From: Penumbrarchaeum sp964445525
GTDB taxonomy: Archaea > Thermoplasmatota > Penumbrarchaeia > Penumbrarchaeales > Penumbrarchaeaceae
NCBI GenBank assembly: GCA_964445525.1
Contig: CAYULA010000018.1
Span: 1-64,000 of the forward strand
Direction of reading: 5' to 3'
DNA length: 64,000 nt
Positions 50,474 to 60,566 of this stretch are shown here, piece by piece. The notes beneath the pieces were generated by a model that was given only the letters and a program-made list of their open reading frames with translations, ran no database searches and was not told the DNA's origin. The position numbers were made by a program, and so were the translations under genes. Each line of letters begins with the position of its first letter. The stretch's first letter is position 1.

Positions 50474-51790
50474 TCATTTCTTTTTGGGGATGATGTATCC
50501 CGGTCTCTCCTTTCGGACCACGTCAGGAACCTCTTTGATGATCGCATCCCTCTTGATGTTGAACTTCTCCGACCTCTTACCGGAGATGGTCTCTATGAAT
50601 TTCAATACAAGCCATTCGATGGATCCTTTGTAACCGACCTTATCCCAGAGATGCACTATCAGGGTCCATATCAAGAGATGGAACAGACCCGCAAGTAAAA
50701 CTATACCCATGCTATTTTTCCAACCCCCCATCCCGGGGATCTGATCCAGGAATACTATAAAAATCGCCCATACGAATCCCTCAATCAGATATATCGTCAA
50801 TGACACCAGAGAGAACTTCCTGAGTATCTCGAATCTCTTCTGCCTCTTCTTTCTTCTTTCCACCGGCAGCATATCGAAAATTACCAATCCGATAAGGACA
50901 AATATCATGAACAGTCCCAGCTGGGATACCTGCAGGAATGTCTTGTTGAATATTGCCTGGTGTGTTACGTCTCTATACAAAGTCGGATCCGGCCCTCCGT
51001 AATAGATATTGCCGACCCAGCCGACCGCCATCCAGAATATACCAAGAACAAGCAGGAATCTCATAAGTCTGGAATGATTTTTTTCCTTCGTTAGAGCCAG
51101 ACCGATAATCGCCCCGTACAGTCCGTAACCCAGGTAGGGGAATATGGGAAAGAGGTCGTAAACAAAAGCTCCGAGGGCAATTGCAGGCAGGTAATTTCCG
51201 TTTGCTATCCAATCCACGACATATCCAACCAGACTGTCCCTGATAACCGGAGTGGCCAGGATCAGGACAGTCGCTGATATTCCCAGTATCCAGTAGTTCC
51301 TTCTCATCTTGTTGATGCCGTTCCCATGAAATAGACCGGCAAGTATCAATGGAACAAGGATCGATATCCATCCCAGCATGGCCAGTGTCGAGGTTCCAAT
51401 GATCCATTTGGCTGCAGGTTCTATGAATTCCCCTTCCCTGACGTAAAAGTACAGGATGCCTGAATCCGCACTGAAGAGGGCCCTGAAAATGTAATGGGAT
51501 CCGATTAGGAAGACACCCATCACGACACTTGAAAGAAGCATCTGCCTTTTTGTGTTTCTCCCGGATTCGAGACGATGATACATCATGTAAGCGTTGACAG
51601 CACCCATCACCACATAGAATAATCCCGCCATGGTAAGGAGATAGAACATGAAAAGAACCAGGAAACCCGGCTCCTCCGTACCGCCTTCCACGGCAGATGT
51701 GCTTGTCCATGTATGCATCAGGGTGTGGACGTAGACCACACCGATTATGGCAACGGCTCTTATAATATCGAAAGTGAAGATCCTTTTCAT
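50474..51790 (-). CDS. Polytopic membrane protein, acyltransferase-like
   Basis: The 438-residue protein has about ten membrane helices and begins FDIIRAVAIIGVVYVH, the opening of the acyltransferase-3/HGSNAT (DUF1624/DUF418-like) group, in which an R-x-x-x-x-x-x-V/M-x-x-x-H motif is catalytic. It could acylate a sugar or lipid at the membrane. The family assignment is by this motif and helix count only. It is followed by a basic C-terminal tail. Confidence 0.7.
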   Translation of the reverse strand: MKRIFTFDIIRAVAIIGVVYVHTLMHTWTSTSAVEGGTEEPGFLVLFMFYLLTMAGLFYVVMGAVNAYMMYHRLESGRNTKRQMLLSSVVMGVFLIGSHYIFRALFSADSGILYFYVREGEFIEPAAKWIIGTSTLAMLGWISILVPLILAGLFHGNGINKMRRNYWILGISATVLILATPVIRDSLVGYVVDWIANGNYLPAIALGAFVYDLFPIFPYLGYGLYGAIIGLALTKEKNHSRLMRFLLVLGIFWMAVGWVGNIYYGGPDPTLYRDVTHQAIFNKTFLQVSQLGLFMIFVLIGLVIFDMLPVERRKKRQKRFEILRKFSLVSLTIYLIEGFVWAIFIVFLDQIPGMGGWKNSMGIVLLAGLFHLLIWTLIVHLWDKVGYKGSIEWLVLKFIETISGKRSEKFNIKRDAIIKEVPDVVRKERPGYIIPKKK

Positions 51791-51917
51791 TTGAAAACCC
51801 TGATTTTATTAACATATTCGAGATAAGCTTCTCTGTAACCAAAATACGGAAATTAAACCCCCAAAGGATGATTTGGGAAGGCTGAACTATCTTAAAAATA
51901 CTTCGGGGCCAGAATCT

Positions 51918-52940
51918 TTATCCTATCAATGGATGAATGATTGTCCTTACAAGGCAATAGATACCAAATATCACACCAAAAAAGAATGAGAGCAGAATGA
52001 ATACGATTCCGGCTCCCGTCAAACCCATAATCAGTGAAATGAGGGTATACATTATGAAGAGAACCAAGGGAAGCCGGTAGCCGATCCTCCATCGGGTTTC
52101 GGTTCTATCGCCTATCCATTCTCTCCGTGATGTCCTGATGTTCAGATGCAGGAGGATCAAGAATAATGCATAGAGGGCCAGTATTATCAGATGTCCCACG
52201 GCCCCCGGCATCCTTCCGGGATTCCAGATTATTCCGAATAGCATGTACATTGCAAAAATAACGGAAAAGAGGATCCAGAACTCCTTTCCCTCGGGGAGGA
52301 GCTCATTCAAAGAATATTTCGTTCCCACAAATTTCCGGTACAGGATAACTGCCATTGAGAGCACCGTCAAATTGATTCCAAGTGCAACCGGAGCAACCCA
52401 GAATCCCGGCATGTTCGACCCCATGAACAGCGCTGCCCAGATAACGAATACTGAAAGAAGGATTGAGAAACCCCTTCTGCTTGAGAGGAGCTCTCTTAAT
52501 CTTTTTGGCATTGCCGATTGAATATCATCCGAATTTGTAAGGAGGACCTCTCCTGCAAGAAGAGGGATCATGAAAGCGAAGAATACATGCCACCATAGTA
52601 CCAGTATGAGGATCCAGAGAAAATCCACTCCCAGATATTGGAAAGGAGAAGCTCCCCAGTGAGGATCGAAGAGGACCTTTGTGATGTAAGCTTCGTACAA
52701 TCCGAATATGCATCCGGCTGCAAAAAGGGAGGTGAAAGTCGGCTTCCCCCTGAATACAAGTCTTGCAAGCAGAAGGGTATGGATTCCATATAAGGGCATG
52801 AGGACCAATGGGTTCCAGGGTATGACAAGAGCGAAAGGTTCCGACCCGGAGAGGACCTCTGCAAAAAATACTGATAGAAGTGAAATAACCGCCCAGAAGA
52901 AGAGCTTCTCTTTGGTTGTGGGTCCTTTTCCTTTTCTCAT
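51918..52940 (-). CDS. Polytopic membrane protein of unknown function
   Basis: The 340-residue protein has about nine hydrophobic segments and no recognised family motif. The helices contain few charged residues; the loop ESLLSSRRGF-like part near residue 150 and the loop after about 265 (RTSRREWIGDRTETRWR) are basic and probably cytoplasmic. It stands upstream of the acyltransferase-like gene on the same strand with a 127-base gap. Confidence 0.68.
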   Translation of the reverse strand: MRKGKGPTTKEKLFFWAVISLLSVFFAEVLSGSEPFALVIPWNPLVLMPLYGIHTLLLARLVFRGKPTFTSLFAAGCIFGLYEAYITKVLFDPHWGASPFQYLGVDFLWILILVLWWHVFFAFMIPLLAGEVLLTNSDDIQSAMPKRLRELLSSRRGFSILLSVFVIWAALFMGSNMPGFWVAPVALGINLTVLSMAVILYRKFVGTKYSLNELLPEGKEFWILFSVIFAMYMLFGIIWNPGRMPGAVGHLIILALYALFLILLHLNIRTSRREWIGDRTETRWRIGYRLPLVLFIMYTLISLIMGLTGAGIVFILLSFFFGVIFGIYCLVRTIIHPLIG

Positions 52941-53011
52941 CGTTCGAAAAAAGCCCCATTTTCATTATTTAAATGGATATGAAACAAAGTTACTGAATTT
53001 TGTTTCCACTT

Positions 53012-53602
53012 TCATTCAAATATATGATGATCAAGCTTGAAATTCAGCAATGTGACCATACGAGCAAGCCTTCTTTTTCTGAATCTCCAGTCTGGCATCA
53101 TCCGATCGAGACAACCATAGAACATATCACCGTGGTCAGGATGCACGAGGTGGCAAAGTTCATGATAGACAACATATTCTATGCATCTTTTTGAAAGTTT
53201 TATCAGGTCCAGATTCAAATATATTCGATTCACATCGGAAAGAGATCCCCCAACCCTGAGTTTCATCGGTTTTATGAGCATCTCGGGCATCTCTATGCCC
53301 ATTCTTTTGAATCTTGGAACTGCCTTTTTGAGGATCTCATTAAACTCTTCCTTTGCATTCATGGCAAGGAGATGATTGAATATCCATCTATTGTGCGATG
53401 GGTCCTCCGGAAATCTCGATCTTAGAAAGATCTTTTCCTTTTCCACTTCAGCCTCGTCACGATCGGATTCCATGATCCTCAACCTGCGGGGTTTTCCCAT
53501 GAAATACTGAATATCACCCTCTATGAATTTCCCCGGTTTCACCCAGGGGATCACCGGCATTGGGGGCGGAGGCGGTATGGTAAATGAGGACCCGTTTATC
53601 AT
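53012..53602 (-). CDS. Second YgjP-like zinc metallopeptidase
   Basis: The 196-residue protein has HELCH at 147-151 with a third ligand candidate His157, and IEYVVYHELCHLVHPDHGDMFY, which is the YgjP/DUF45 site. The K-x-R-W-G-S-C motif of the family is degenerate (MKLRVGGSLS). It has an unusual Pro-rich N terminus (IPPPPPMPVIPW). It lies outside the island and so is not linked to restriction genes. Function unknown. Confidence 0.85.
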   Translation of the reverse strand: MINGSSFTIPPPPPMPVIPWVKPGKFIEGDIQYFMGKPRRLRIMESDRDEAEVEKEKIFLRSRFPEDPSHNRWIFNHLLAMNAKEEFNEILKKAVPRFKRMGIEMPEMLIKPMKLRVGGSLSDVNRIYLNLDLIKLSKRCIEYVVYHELCHLVHPDHGDMFYGCLDRMMPDWRFRKRRLARMVTLLNFKLDHHIFE

Positions 53603-53680
53603 TGCAGTACGAACTTATCATTCCTGTGTATTTTTAATGAATCCCGGAAAATGGAGGGGAATGAAGGAATGAAATTGAAG

Positions 53681-53754
53681 CGGACCCACGGGGATTCGAA
53701 CCCCGGTACAAAGCTCCGGAGGCTTCGATGATATCCAGGCTACATCATGGGTCC
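53681..53754 (-). tRNA. tRNA-Arg (anticodon CCG)
   Basis: The gene folds as a full cloverleaf: acceptor GGACCCA/TGGGTCC, D arm with AGCCTGGAT loop, anticodon stem GAAGC/GCTTT with loop C-T-CCG-G-A, and T arm CGGGG-TTCGAAT-CCCCG. The anticodon CCG reads CGG. The discriminator is G and no CCA is encoded. D-stem pair 13-22 is mismatched. No intron is present. Confidence 0.95.
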
Positions 53755-53876
53755 TATCTTCCGGGAGAAAGATGTCATTTAGATAAATCCTTCCTCGGAA
53801 TGGTCCGGTTCACCCATTGGAAATCTTTAATATTTGAAAACTCATGTAAAAATTGCTACAAAAGGATGGGAGTACT

Positions 53877-56800
53877 ATGTATTCGACCAAGTTAGCCGCT
53901 TATGCAATTATGATATTTTTGCTTGCATCTTCCTTCCCTTTCCTCCAGGATTCTTCCATTGATGGAGATGGAATCCCGGTCAGGAATGGAGAGGACCTCT
54001 TGACCGAAAGGAGTGATTCCGATTTCTTCCCCGGGGAAATGAGAAATGAGTATTTCCAAGATGTCACGGGAGACGGTATTAAGGATGCAATAATCAGATC
54101 AAGGACCTATCCTCCGAGCAGATATCATCTTACGGTTCTGGACCTGACCACAGGAGAGGTTGTTTACAATTACACATCGACATACGAAAATCTCAATCTC
54201 AAGCTGTTCAATGTCGATGATGATCCGGAAATGGAAATGGTCGTTGATGATTACGACTGGTATATAACCCATACAAAATATTTCATCTACGATTTTGGAA
54301 CCTCTTCGACAGTTTTCGAGCCCCCTGTCATAGATGGAAGATATTATTGCGAGATCATCGAAGGCGAATTCGTTATGAAGGTTACTTTGCAGCCCGCATC
54401 TTATGTGTCAGAGAGGACAGAATGGTGGGAGACCTACGATATGTCAACGTGGACAAAAACCTGGGAAACTCCGAGATTTGCCAGGGGTTCCGGTATATAC
54501 GAGGATATCGACGATGACGGAATAAATGAATACATCTACTGGTCCAACTGGATCGACCACACTCCCAATCGGGGAAATGTATACCTCATCGATCTTGCGG
54601 ATCATCAGATCAAATTGAATACCACGGATGTTGGAGAAATAGGCTATGGCGGATCGGGCCTCACCCGGGTGGATAGTCTCGATCTCGAAAACGATGGATA
54701 TTCCGAGGTCCTGATCCATGCTTTCTGGGATCATAATTCCACATCAAGAACATATCTCTACTCGGCCAAAACCAACGCGAGAGTATGGTCAACCATAAAT
54801 CTCAGCGGGTACAGAATGAGGGAGGACCCGATACTTGAGGATATGAATGATGACGGGATACCCGAGATAATTCTTATCCTTTCAGCTCCCGGAACCGAAT
54901 ATGATTCGAAACTGGTCGTTCTTGACCCTGAAACCGGAGAGGTACTCCTTGAAGATGAGATAGATAATAGATTGTATCAGAGCCAGATCTATGCTCTGGA
55001 TCTTAACGGAGACGGAAACAAGGACCTGTTCGTATTCAATGCAACCGATTACAGAAACGGAATCATGACCATAAGGGCATACGATCCTGCAGATTCCTGG
55101 AATTATTTGTACAATATCAGCAAACCGGATATGCTTTCCTACAACATCCACGATTACAATGGCCAAGGGGAGCTTGTATTGCTGATCGTTGAAATAGGTG
55201 GTAATAGTGATCAGATAGTTTTGAACTATTATGATCCCTCCGATATGGGGATAAAGTTCGGATTCGGTGATTTTGCAGTGGGGGATTCCGGCACCCATCA
55301 AATCAGTCATCATCACTACCACGGAGCTGATGATATCGTTTCCGTTCAAACCGATTTCAGGGACTCTTCAGGAGGTAATCACTCAAGGGTCCATCTCTGC
55401 AACCTCGGTAATGGCCAGGTGGAGTACTCATCCCCAATGTTCAGTTCGGAGATCACATCCAGCGTACAGGTTTCCACCGCTAATCTTAATAATGACACCG
55501 TCCCGGATTTTTTCATCAGAGGTTACTGGGAGGATCCAATCAATCCGGTCAGGAGCGGAAGAATGATCATGTTGAACGGAGCGAATTTTTCCGTATGGTG
55601 GGATTCGGGTGAGTTGGTCGGTCTGATCTCTCCTCAAATGGATAGCTATTCCGTTGAAAATCTGGGAGGATTCCAACGTCTTTCCTTCGATTATCTTGAT
55701 GGAACGGAATCGGTCTACAACAGCTCTCTTATCAACACTTCCGGAGATCGACCGGTACTGACGTTCTCTTTCGAATCAAATTCCTACAACTCCATCAAGG
55801 ATATGGACCTCCAGATGGATGGGGAATATGAACTGGAGGTTAGATGGTCGGAAAGCGGCACCGTCTATTTCGAATATTTCGACCTCTCCACGGGAGTTCC
55901 TGTTCTGGAGGATTCAAATGAGATCCCTGGAAGCTACGGTTATACCGGCGATGTCCACGCCAGGTCCGGTGGAGGAACGCTTTTCGAAGTCTGGACCTCC
56001 GATACATACAGGATCTTCCGGTATCCCGAAATGAATGAGATCCACTTCCACAACTGGACCGATTACCCCACAAGGAACAAGGTTGACATGAACCAGGACG
56101 ACTCCGAGGAATATTTCTGGTCCCTATCAGAGGACCTCGGCTCCACGGGAATATCGGATCTTATCATTCTGGATATGTCAACGGGAGAAAAGGCCTGGGA
56201 GCTCCCCGGTGTGAATTACAGCGCAGAGATTTTCATCGATGATATCGACTACGACGGATACTTTGAACTTATCATGTACAAGCAGCTTGACTGGGACGAT
56301 CCCGAGATGTGGGGGATCACGGTTTACAACATCACAACCGACCTGAAGCCCGAGCTAATTGCTCCTTTGGAAACAATGGAACTGATCGAGGACGGTGATC
56401 CCGGAACGCTTGCTCTGGAACCTCTATTTGAAAATGACGGACCGATGGAATTCGCAGCGGAGGACCTCTCGGGGGACCTTGATGTTTCCGTTGATGAAGG
56501 CACAAATATTCTCACGGTCGCTCCCCTGCCCGATGCCTTCGGAATGAAGGAGGTTGACATCATAGTGTCTGATGAAAAATGGGACCTCCACTTCATTCTG
56601 GAGGTAAATATCTCTCCCGTGGAGGATGCTCCTTTCATTGTGAATATCTCGGGAGTCCCGCCAATAAACAATACCATTGAATTATATGCCGAACAGGAAG
56701 TGGAAAACACCTATCAGATCCATGCGGAGGACCCTGATTTGGAAGAGATACCATTCTTCCATTCAGATCGTGATAGGTTCAACATATCAGAGGAAGGTCT

Positions 56801-57854
56801 GGTCAGATTCCTTCCACTTCCGGAAGACGGCCCGATTGTGGAATTGAATTTGACAGTCGGACCGCTTTCCGGCCTGAATACGTTTTATTCCATGATATTT
56901 GAAATCGAGAGGAAGCCGCATCCTCCGATGGATGTAAACATCACAGACCCCTTCAATGGAAGCGTCTCCTTTGGGACCTGGACATTCAACGCATCCGCCT
57001 TAAACATAGATGAACCATGGGGCGATATCCTTTCTTTTGATTGGAGCTCGGACATAGACGGATATCTCGGAAACGGATCCGAATTCGCATACACCGGATT
57101 GACACCGGGCGATCATACCATAACCCTGAATGTCTCCGATACAGACGGATTATGGGTGACGGAATCGATCATGATCGAGGTCCTCTCATCCGTTGTATTC
57201 GAGGACCCCTGGGAAGAGGAAGCCACAGCCGAATCATCGGTTGAGATAGACTATATTCAACTGGATGCATCGGTTCTTGTCAACGGAACCGAGATCATGG
57301 TCAGGGAGACATATTCACTTGAAGGAACCTACGATCAAAGGATTGAAGATCTGGATATCTATCTAAAAACAATTCACAGTGGGAATACGGTCCTCCATGG
57401 ACTTCTGACAAACGAGGAAGGTATCACTTATGATCTGTCCATGGAAGAAGGATCCTGGACAATGATATACGAAATTGAATATGATCCGGATGAACCGTTG
57501 GATTCCATGATCTTTTCTTTGGAAAATACCACCTATTATTTCATTGTCGCAGCCTGGACAGACACAGGGCTATTCGATCTGGCAGAGGCATCTTCGGAGC
57601 TGAACATCTCAGTAACGGATATCACGGATGGCCCTCCAGATGACGATGACGACCCGGATGACGACGACACCGATGACGATACGGATGACGACGATGATGA
57701 TGACGGAGAGGATGATGATGAAAGAGGACTCGGGGCCCTTTTGGCGGTCTGTGCGATCCTTCTGATCCTTGTTACACTGGTGATTGTCATAGTATTTGCA
57801 ATAATCGTCAAGAAGGCATCGGGAAAGAAAGAGGAAATGGACTGGGAAGAATAA
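53877..57854 (+). CDS. Giant FG-GAP/VCBS-like surface protein with Asp-rich stalk
   Basis: The 1325-residue protein has a signal peptide (about 1-24) and many FG-GAP-like repeats with calcium loops (DVTGDGIKDA, DIDDDGINEYI, DMNDDGIPEI, DLNGDGNKDLF, DIDYDGYFEL) over residues about 40-820. Ig/cadherin-like domains fill about 820-1110. A highly acidic Asp stalk (about 1255-1285) leads to one membrane helix (about 1288-1310) and an acidic tail (KKEEMDWEE). The ATG at 53877 follows GGATGGGAG. It is probably a large cell-surface protein with a folded propeller head on a flexible stalk. Confidence 0.88.
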   Translation: MYSTKLAAYAIMIFLLASSFPFLQDSSIDGDGIPVRNGEDLLTERSDSDFFPGEMRNEYFQDVTGDGIKDAIIRSRTYPPSRYHLTVLDLTTGEVVYNYTSTYENLNLKLFNVDDDPEMEMVVDDYDWYITHTKYFIYDFGTSSTVFEPPVIDGRYYCEIIEGEFVMKVTLQPASYVSERTEWWETYDMSTWTKTWETPRFARGSGIYEDIDDDGINEYIYWSNWIDHTPNRGNVYLIDLADHQIKLNTTDVGEIGYGGSGLTRVDSLDLENDGYSEVLIHAFWDHNSTSRTYLYSAKTNARVWSTINLSGYRMREDPILEDMNDDGIPEIILILSAPGTEYDSKLVVLDPETGEVLLEDEIDNRLYQSQIYALDLNGDGNKDLFVFNATDYRNGIMTIRAYDPADSWNYLYNISKPDMLSYNIHDYNGQGELVLLIVEIGGNSDQIVLNYYDPSDMGIKFGFGDFAVGDSGTHQISHHHYHGADDIVSVQTDFRDSSGGNHSRVHLCNLGNGQVEYSSPMFSSEITSSVQVSTANLNNDTVPDFFIRGYWEDPINPVRSGRMIMLNGANFSVWWDSGELVGLISPQMDSYSVENLGGFQRLSFDYLDGTESVYNSSLINTSGDRPVLTFSFESNSYNSIKDMDLQMDGEYELEVRWSESGTVYFEYFDLSTGVPVLEDSNEIPGSYGYTGDVHARSGGGTLFEVWTSDTYRIFRYPEMNEIHFHNWTDYPTRNKVDMNQDDSEEYFWSLSEDLGSTGISDLIILDMSTGEKAWELPGVNYSAEIFIDDIDYDGYFELIMYKQLDWDDPEMWGITVYNITTDLKPELIAPLETMELIEDGDPGTLALEPLFENDGPMEFAAEDLSGDLDVSVDEGTNILTVAPLPDAFGMKEVDIIVSDEKWDLHFILEVNISPVEDAPFIVNISGVPPINNTIELYAEQEVENTYQIHAEDPDLEEIPFFHSDRDRFNISEEGLVRFLPLPEDGPIVELNLTVGPLSGLNTFYSMIFEIERKPHPPMDVNITDPFNGSVSFGTWTFNASALNIDEPWGDILSFDWSSDIDGYLGNGSEFAYTGLTPGDHTITLNVSDTDGLWVTESIMIEVLSSVVFEDPWEEEATAESSVEIDYIQLDASVLVNGTEIMVRETYSLEGTYDQRIEDLDIYLKTIHSGNTVLHGLLTNEEGITYDLSMEEGSWTMIYEIEYDPDEPLDSMIFSLENTTYYFIVAAWTDTGLFDLAEASSELNISVTDITDGPPDDDDDPDDDDTDDDTDDDDDDDGEDDDERGLGALLAVCAILLILVTLVIVIVFAIIVKKASGKKEEMDWEE

Positions 57855-57858
57855 TCAA

Positions 57859-58158
57859 TCACTCGGCCAGTGTGAAAAGCTGATCGTCCTCGTCAACATC
57901 GAAGAGACCCATCCGGGCACCGGCATCAAGCCAGCCGTGTGCATAGTTCACCGCACCATAGGCAAGGACATAATTTCCGTCATTTGCGAAGGCCTTGGCA
58001 TCCATGAAATACGACATGGCCATTGCCAGAAAATCCTCACCCAGCTTCTTCAGGTGACTCCGGGGAGGAGGGGCGATGCTCACCTTCTCGATAGCCTTCT
58101 GCGTCGTGTTTAGGTACTTCTGCATCCGTTCCTCTGTAATCACGGTGGTCTTTTCCAT
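57859..58158 (-). CDS. DUF357 family protein
   Basis: The 99-residue helical protein matches DUF357, an archaeal family of unknown function: KYLNTTQKAIEKV, then FLAMAMSYFMDAKAFANDGNYVLAYGAVNYAHGWLDAGARMGLF. It faces the stop of the giant surface protein. It may be a helical-bundle, HEPN-like protein. Confidence 0.85.
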   Translation of the reverse strand: MEKTTVITEERMQKYLNTTQKAIEKVSIAPPPRSHLKKLGEDFLAMAMSYFMDAKAFANDGNYVLAYGAVNYAHGWLDAGARMGLFDVDEDDQLFTLAE

Positions 58159-58220
58159 GACCTTGCCCCGACTTTGAATCGCCGGGGTTCTACATAATCT
58201 TTGTCAAGCAAATCTCAACT

Positions 58221-59765
58221 CTATCCATTATGGAGCTCCCTGAGATCGCCCAAAATATCCACCGATTCCCCTCCGTGTCGCGTCATCCTGGTCCTGACCT
58301 CGACCAATATCGGCTCTGATAGACTTCCACCGACAACAATGGCAACCGCAACCGGAAGTCTCTGCACCTCCTCCGACATCCTTGTGGTGAGGCCCTCGAC
58401 AGACGCTATTACAGCCTTGTGATCATTGGGATTGGTTACCTTAAGTATCATCTGAGTTCCGCATTGGGAAAGAACATTCTTGTCAACCTTTGCGGGCCTC
58501 TGGGAGACAATTGTCAACCCCATCCCGAACTTCCTGCCTTCGGAAGCCACGGTCTTGAGTATCTTCGATGTTATCGCGGGACCTGATTGCGGACAGAAAT
58601 TATGCGCCTCCTCGACAACAAGCATGAACGGAGGTATCACGCCCTCCTTTCTAGCTTTGAAAAGCTGAATCAACAGGGATGCGGCACCCACCTGCTGCAT
58701 GTCCAGGGAAGCATTCCTCAAACCTATAACGGAGATCTTACCCTTGGAGACTATCTCCTGAAGCGGTGTAGGCGGATTCGAGAAAAACGGCATTCTGTAG
58801 AGATGCTCCAGCCCGTTGAGTATATTCCATTTTGCGGGATTTGGATCGGTCTGGACTGCCGCTATGATATCTGACAGTTCCAGATCGTCTCCGAGGATCT
58901 CTTTTGCCTTCTGGTAGCAATTATACAGTATGGAAGAACCCGCTCCCAGGTTCTTTACTCCCATGAGGTCCATCAGGTCCTCGGGCGACAGCGATCTTAT
59001 ATCAACTCCAAGCGGAGTCCCCTCAATTTCAGGGGACTGGTTACCTCCGATATGGAATTCCCTCAGGGAATCACCCAATCCCTTTGGAGATATCCCGAAC
59101 CTGTTCATCCTATCATAATCATCCCTGTCAAGGTTGGGGGATATCATTGACCTGTATTCTCCGTGGAGGTCCAGGATGATGACCGGTATTCCATGCCTGT
59201 TAAGTTCCTCCGACAGGACACCGCAGGCATATGATTTCCCTGATCCGCTCTTGGCAATGATGGATACATGATTCTGCACAAGTTTCGAAGGATCCAGAAC
59301 AACATCAACATCCGTATGCAGGAGCTTTCCCACATAGGCTCCCTGATCCCGGTCAAGTCCCAGGCCAAGGACCGATCCGATGCTCTCTTTTTTAGGTGTG
59401 TATATGTTCGAGGAAGGAAGCACAGGTGTCAACGGCCGTCTCAACCTGCCGTCGCTGTCCCTCCTTCCGATAACCTTGACGGATGCTATCCTCCTGTATG
59501 TTATCTCTCCCATCTTTCCTGCAAGCTTCAGGACCGCTTCCTCCTGTCCCACATCGGACCGGAGCTCTATGTCATCCACCAGGCCCAGGACCCACCCTTC
59601 TGCCGGGTGATGGAATTCCACGTAATCCATCTCCCTTAGATCAGGATCGGTGACCATGCACTTGAAGGATCCCGAAGAAACGTTACCATAAACCGCCCCT
59701 ATGGGGCCTCCCGGATGGCCTGGATCGGTTGGACCATCCACCGTTTCCCTCCCTCTCTTGGACAA
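58221..59765 (-). CDS. HerA-type ATPase (FtsK-like helicase)
   Basis: The 514-residue protein has a barrel-type N-terminal domain (about 1-110) and a RecA-like ATPase with Walker A KSGSGKS at 172-178 and Walker B MLVVEEAHNF near 385, and C-terminal GLTIVSQRPAKVD and RFGRFGMGL-like segments. HerA with NurA resects DNA ends; NurA is not in the window, so this paralogue may act alone. The TTG at 59765 has GGGAGGTC at correct spacing. Confidence 0.92.
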   Translation of the reverse strand: MSKRGRETVDGPTDPGHPGGPIGAVYGNVSSGSFKCMVTDPDLREMDYVEFHHPAEGWVLGLVDDIELRSDVGQEEAVLKLAGKMGEITYRRIASVKVIGRRDSDGRLRRPLTPVLPSSNIYTPKKESIGSVLGLGLDRDQGAYVGKLLHTDVDVVLDPSKLVQNHVSIIAKSGSGKSYACGVLSEELNRHGIPVIILDLHGEYRSMISPNLDRDDYDRMNRFGISPKGLGDSLREFHIGGNQSPEIEGTPLGVDIRSLSPEDLMDLMGVKNLGAGSSILYNCYQKAKEILGDDLELSDIIAAVQTDPNPAKWNILNGLEHLYRMPFFSNPPTPLQEIVSKGKISVIGLRNASLDMQQVGAASLLIQLFKARKEGVIPPFMLVVEEAHNFCPQSGPAITSKILKTVASEGRKFGMGLTIVSQRPAKVDKNVLSQCGTQMILKVTNPNDHKAVIASVEGLTTRMSEEVQRLPVAVAIVVGGSLSEPILVEVRTRMTRHGGESVDILGDLRELHNG

Positions 59766-59872
59766 TTGATTGACCTCCCGGTCACTTTATCGGGGATATA
59801 GATAAAGGTTGTCGGGGGGGTGCGAGAAAGTGCAACAACAATTGGAAATAGTCTCCGACCAATCCGATAAAT

Positions 59873-60517
59873 ATGGGAGCTCCAAGACGAATTAACCTTG
59901 AAGGCAAGATTTTCACACTTGACAGAGAGGGGGGAAGATCTGTTTACGGGGAGTCATTGATCCAGTTCGACGATAATCATTACAGGGAGTGGATTCCCTG
60001 GAGATCGAAGCTCGGGGCCCTGATGAACAAGAAGGAAGTCACACTGCCTGAAGGAGATGTTCTCTATCTGGGGGCGGCCCAGGGTACGACAGTATCTCAT
60101 ATGTCCGATATTCTTGAAGAAGGGACAGTATATGCCGTGGAATTCTCCAAAACCGCATTCAGGAAACTCTCGGATCTTTCCAGAAGAAGGGATAATATCG
60201 TGCCAATATTGGCAGATGCTTTTCATCCCGAACAATATCAAGTCATTGTTCCTCGAGTTTCAATGGTCTATCAGGATGTGTCCCAGAAGGATCAGCTGGG
60301 TTTGCTGTTAATTAATGCTGAGAAATTCCTGAAAAAAGGAGGGATAGTATACCTTATGCTGAAAGCCAGGTCCGTGGACGTTACGGCGAGACCTCTGGAT
60401 ATCTACCAGAAAGCAGCTTCCCTTTTGAAGGATAATGGCTTTGTTGTCGAATACATAGAGGACCTTTCCCCTTTCCAGAAGGATCATGCCGCAATCAAGG
60501 TAAAATCTATCACCTGA
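59873..60517 (+). CDS. flpA: Fibrillarin-like rRNA 2'-O-methyltransferase
   Basis: The 214-residue protein is archaeal fibrillarin, which with Nop5 and L7Ae uses C/D guide RNAs to methylate ribose. SAM motif VLYLGAAQGTTVSHMSDI at about 61, the VYAVEFSKTA and VPRVSMVYQDVSQKDQ segments are diagnostic. Nop5 is not adjacent. A TATA-like run is not clear. Confidence 0.96.
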   Translation: MGAPRRINLEGKIFTLDREGGRSVYGESLIQFDDNHYREWIPWRSKLGALMNKKEVTLPEGDVLYLGAAQGTTVSHMSDILEEGTVYAVEFSKTAFRKLSDLSRRRDNIVPILADAFHPEQYQVIVPRVSMVYQDVSQKDQLGLLLINAEKFLKKGGIVYLMLKARSVDVTARPLDIYQKAASLLKDNGFVVEYIEDLSPFQKDHAAIKVKSIT

Positions 60518-60566
60518 ATTGCAGTTTTTAGAAAGATTTAAGGAACCCTCCAACATACCGCCCACC

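Noticed and set aside
50973..51842. 289-residue open frame overlapping the acyltransferase-like gene
   Set aside because: It lies on the same strand in another frame inside a clear polytopic membrane protein, has no family signal and is rich in Cys, His and Arg in the manner of shadow frames.
53681..53754. Integration (att) site at the tRNA-Arg gene
   Set aside because: No repeated tRNA 3' end and no recombinase gene were found in the window, and the island ends more than 3 kb away.
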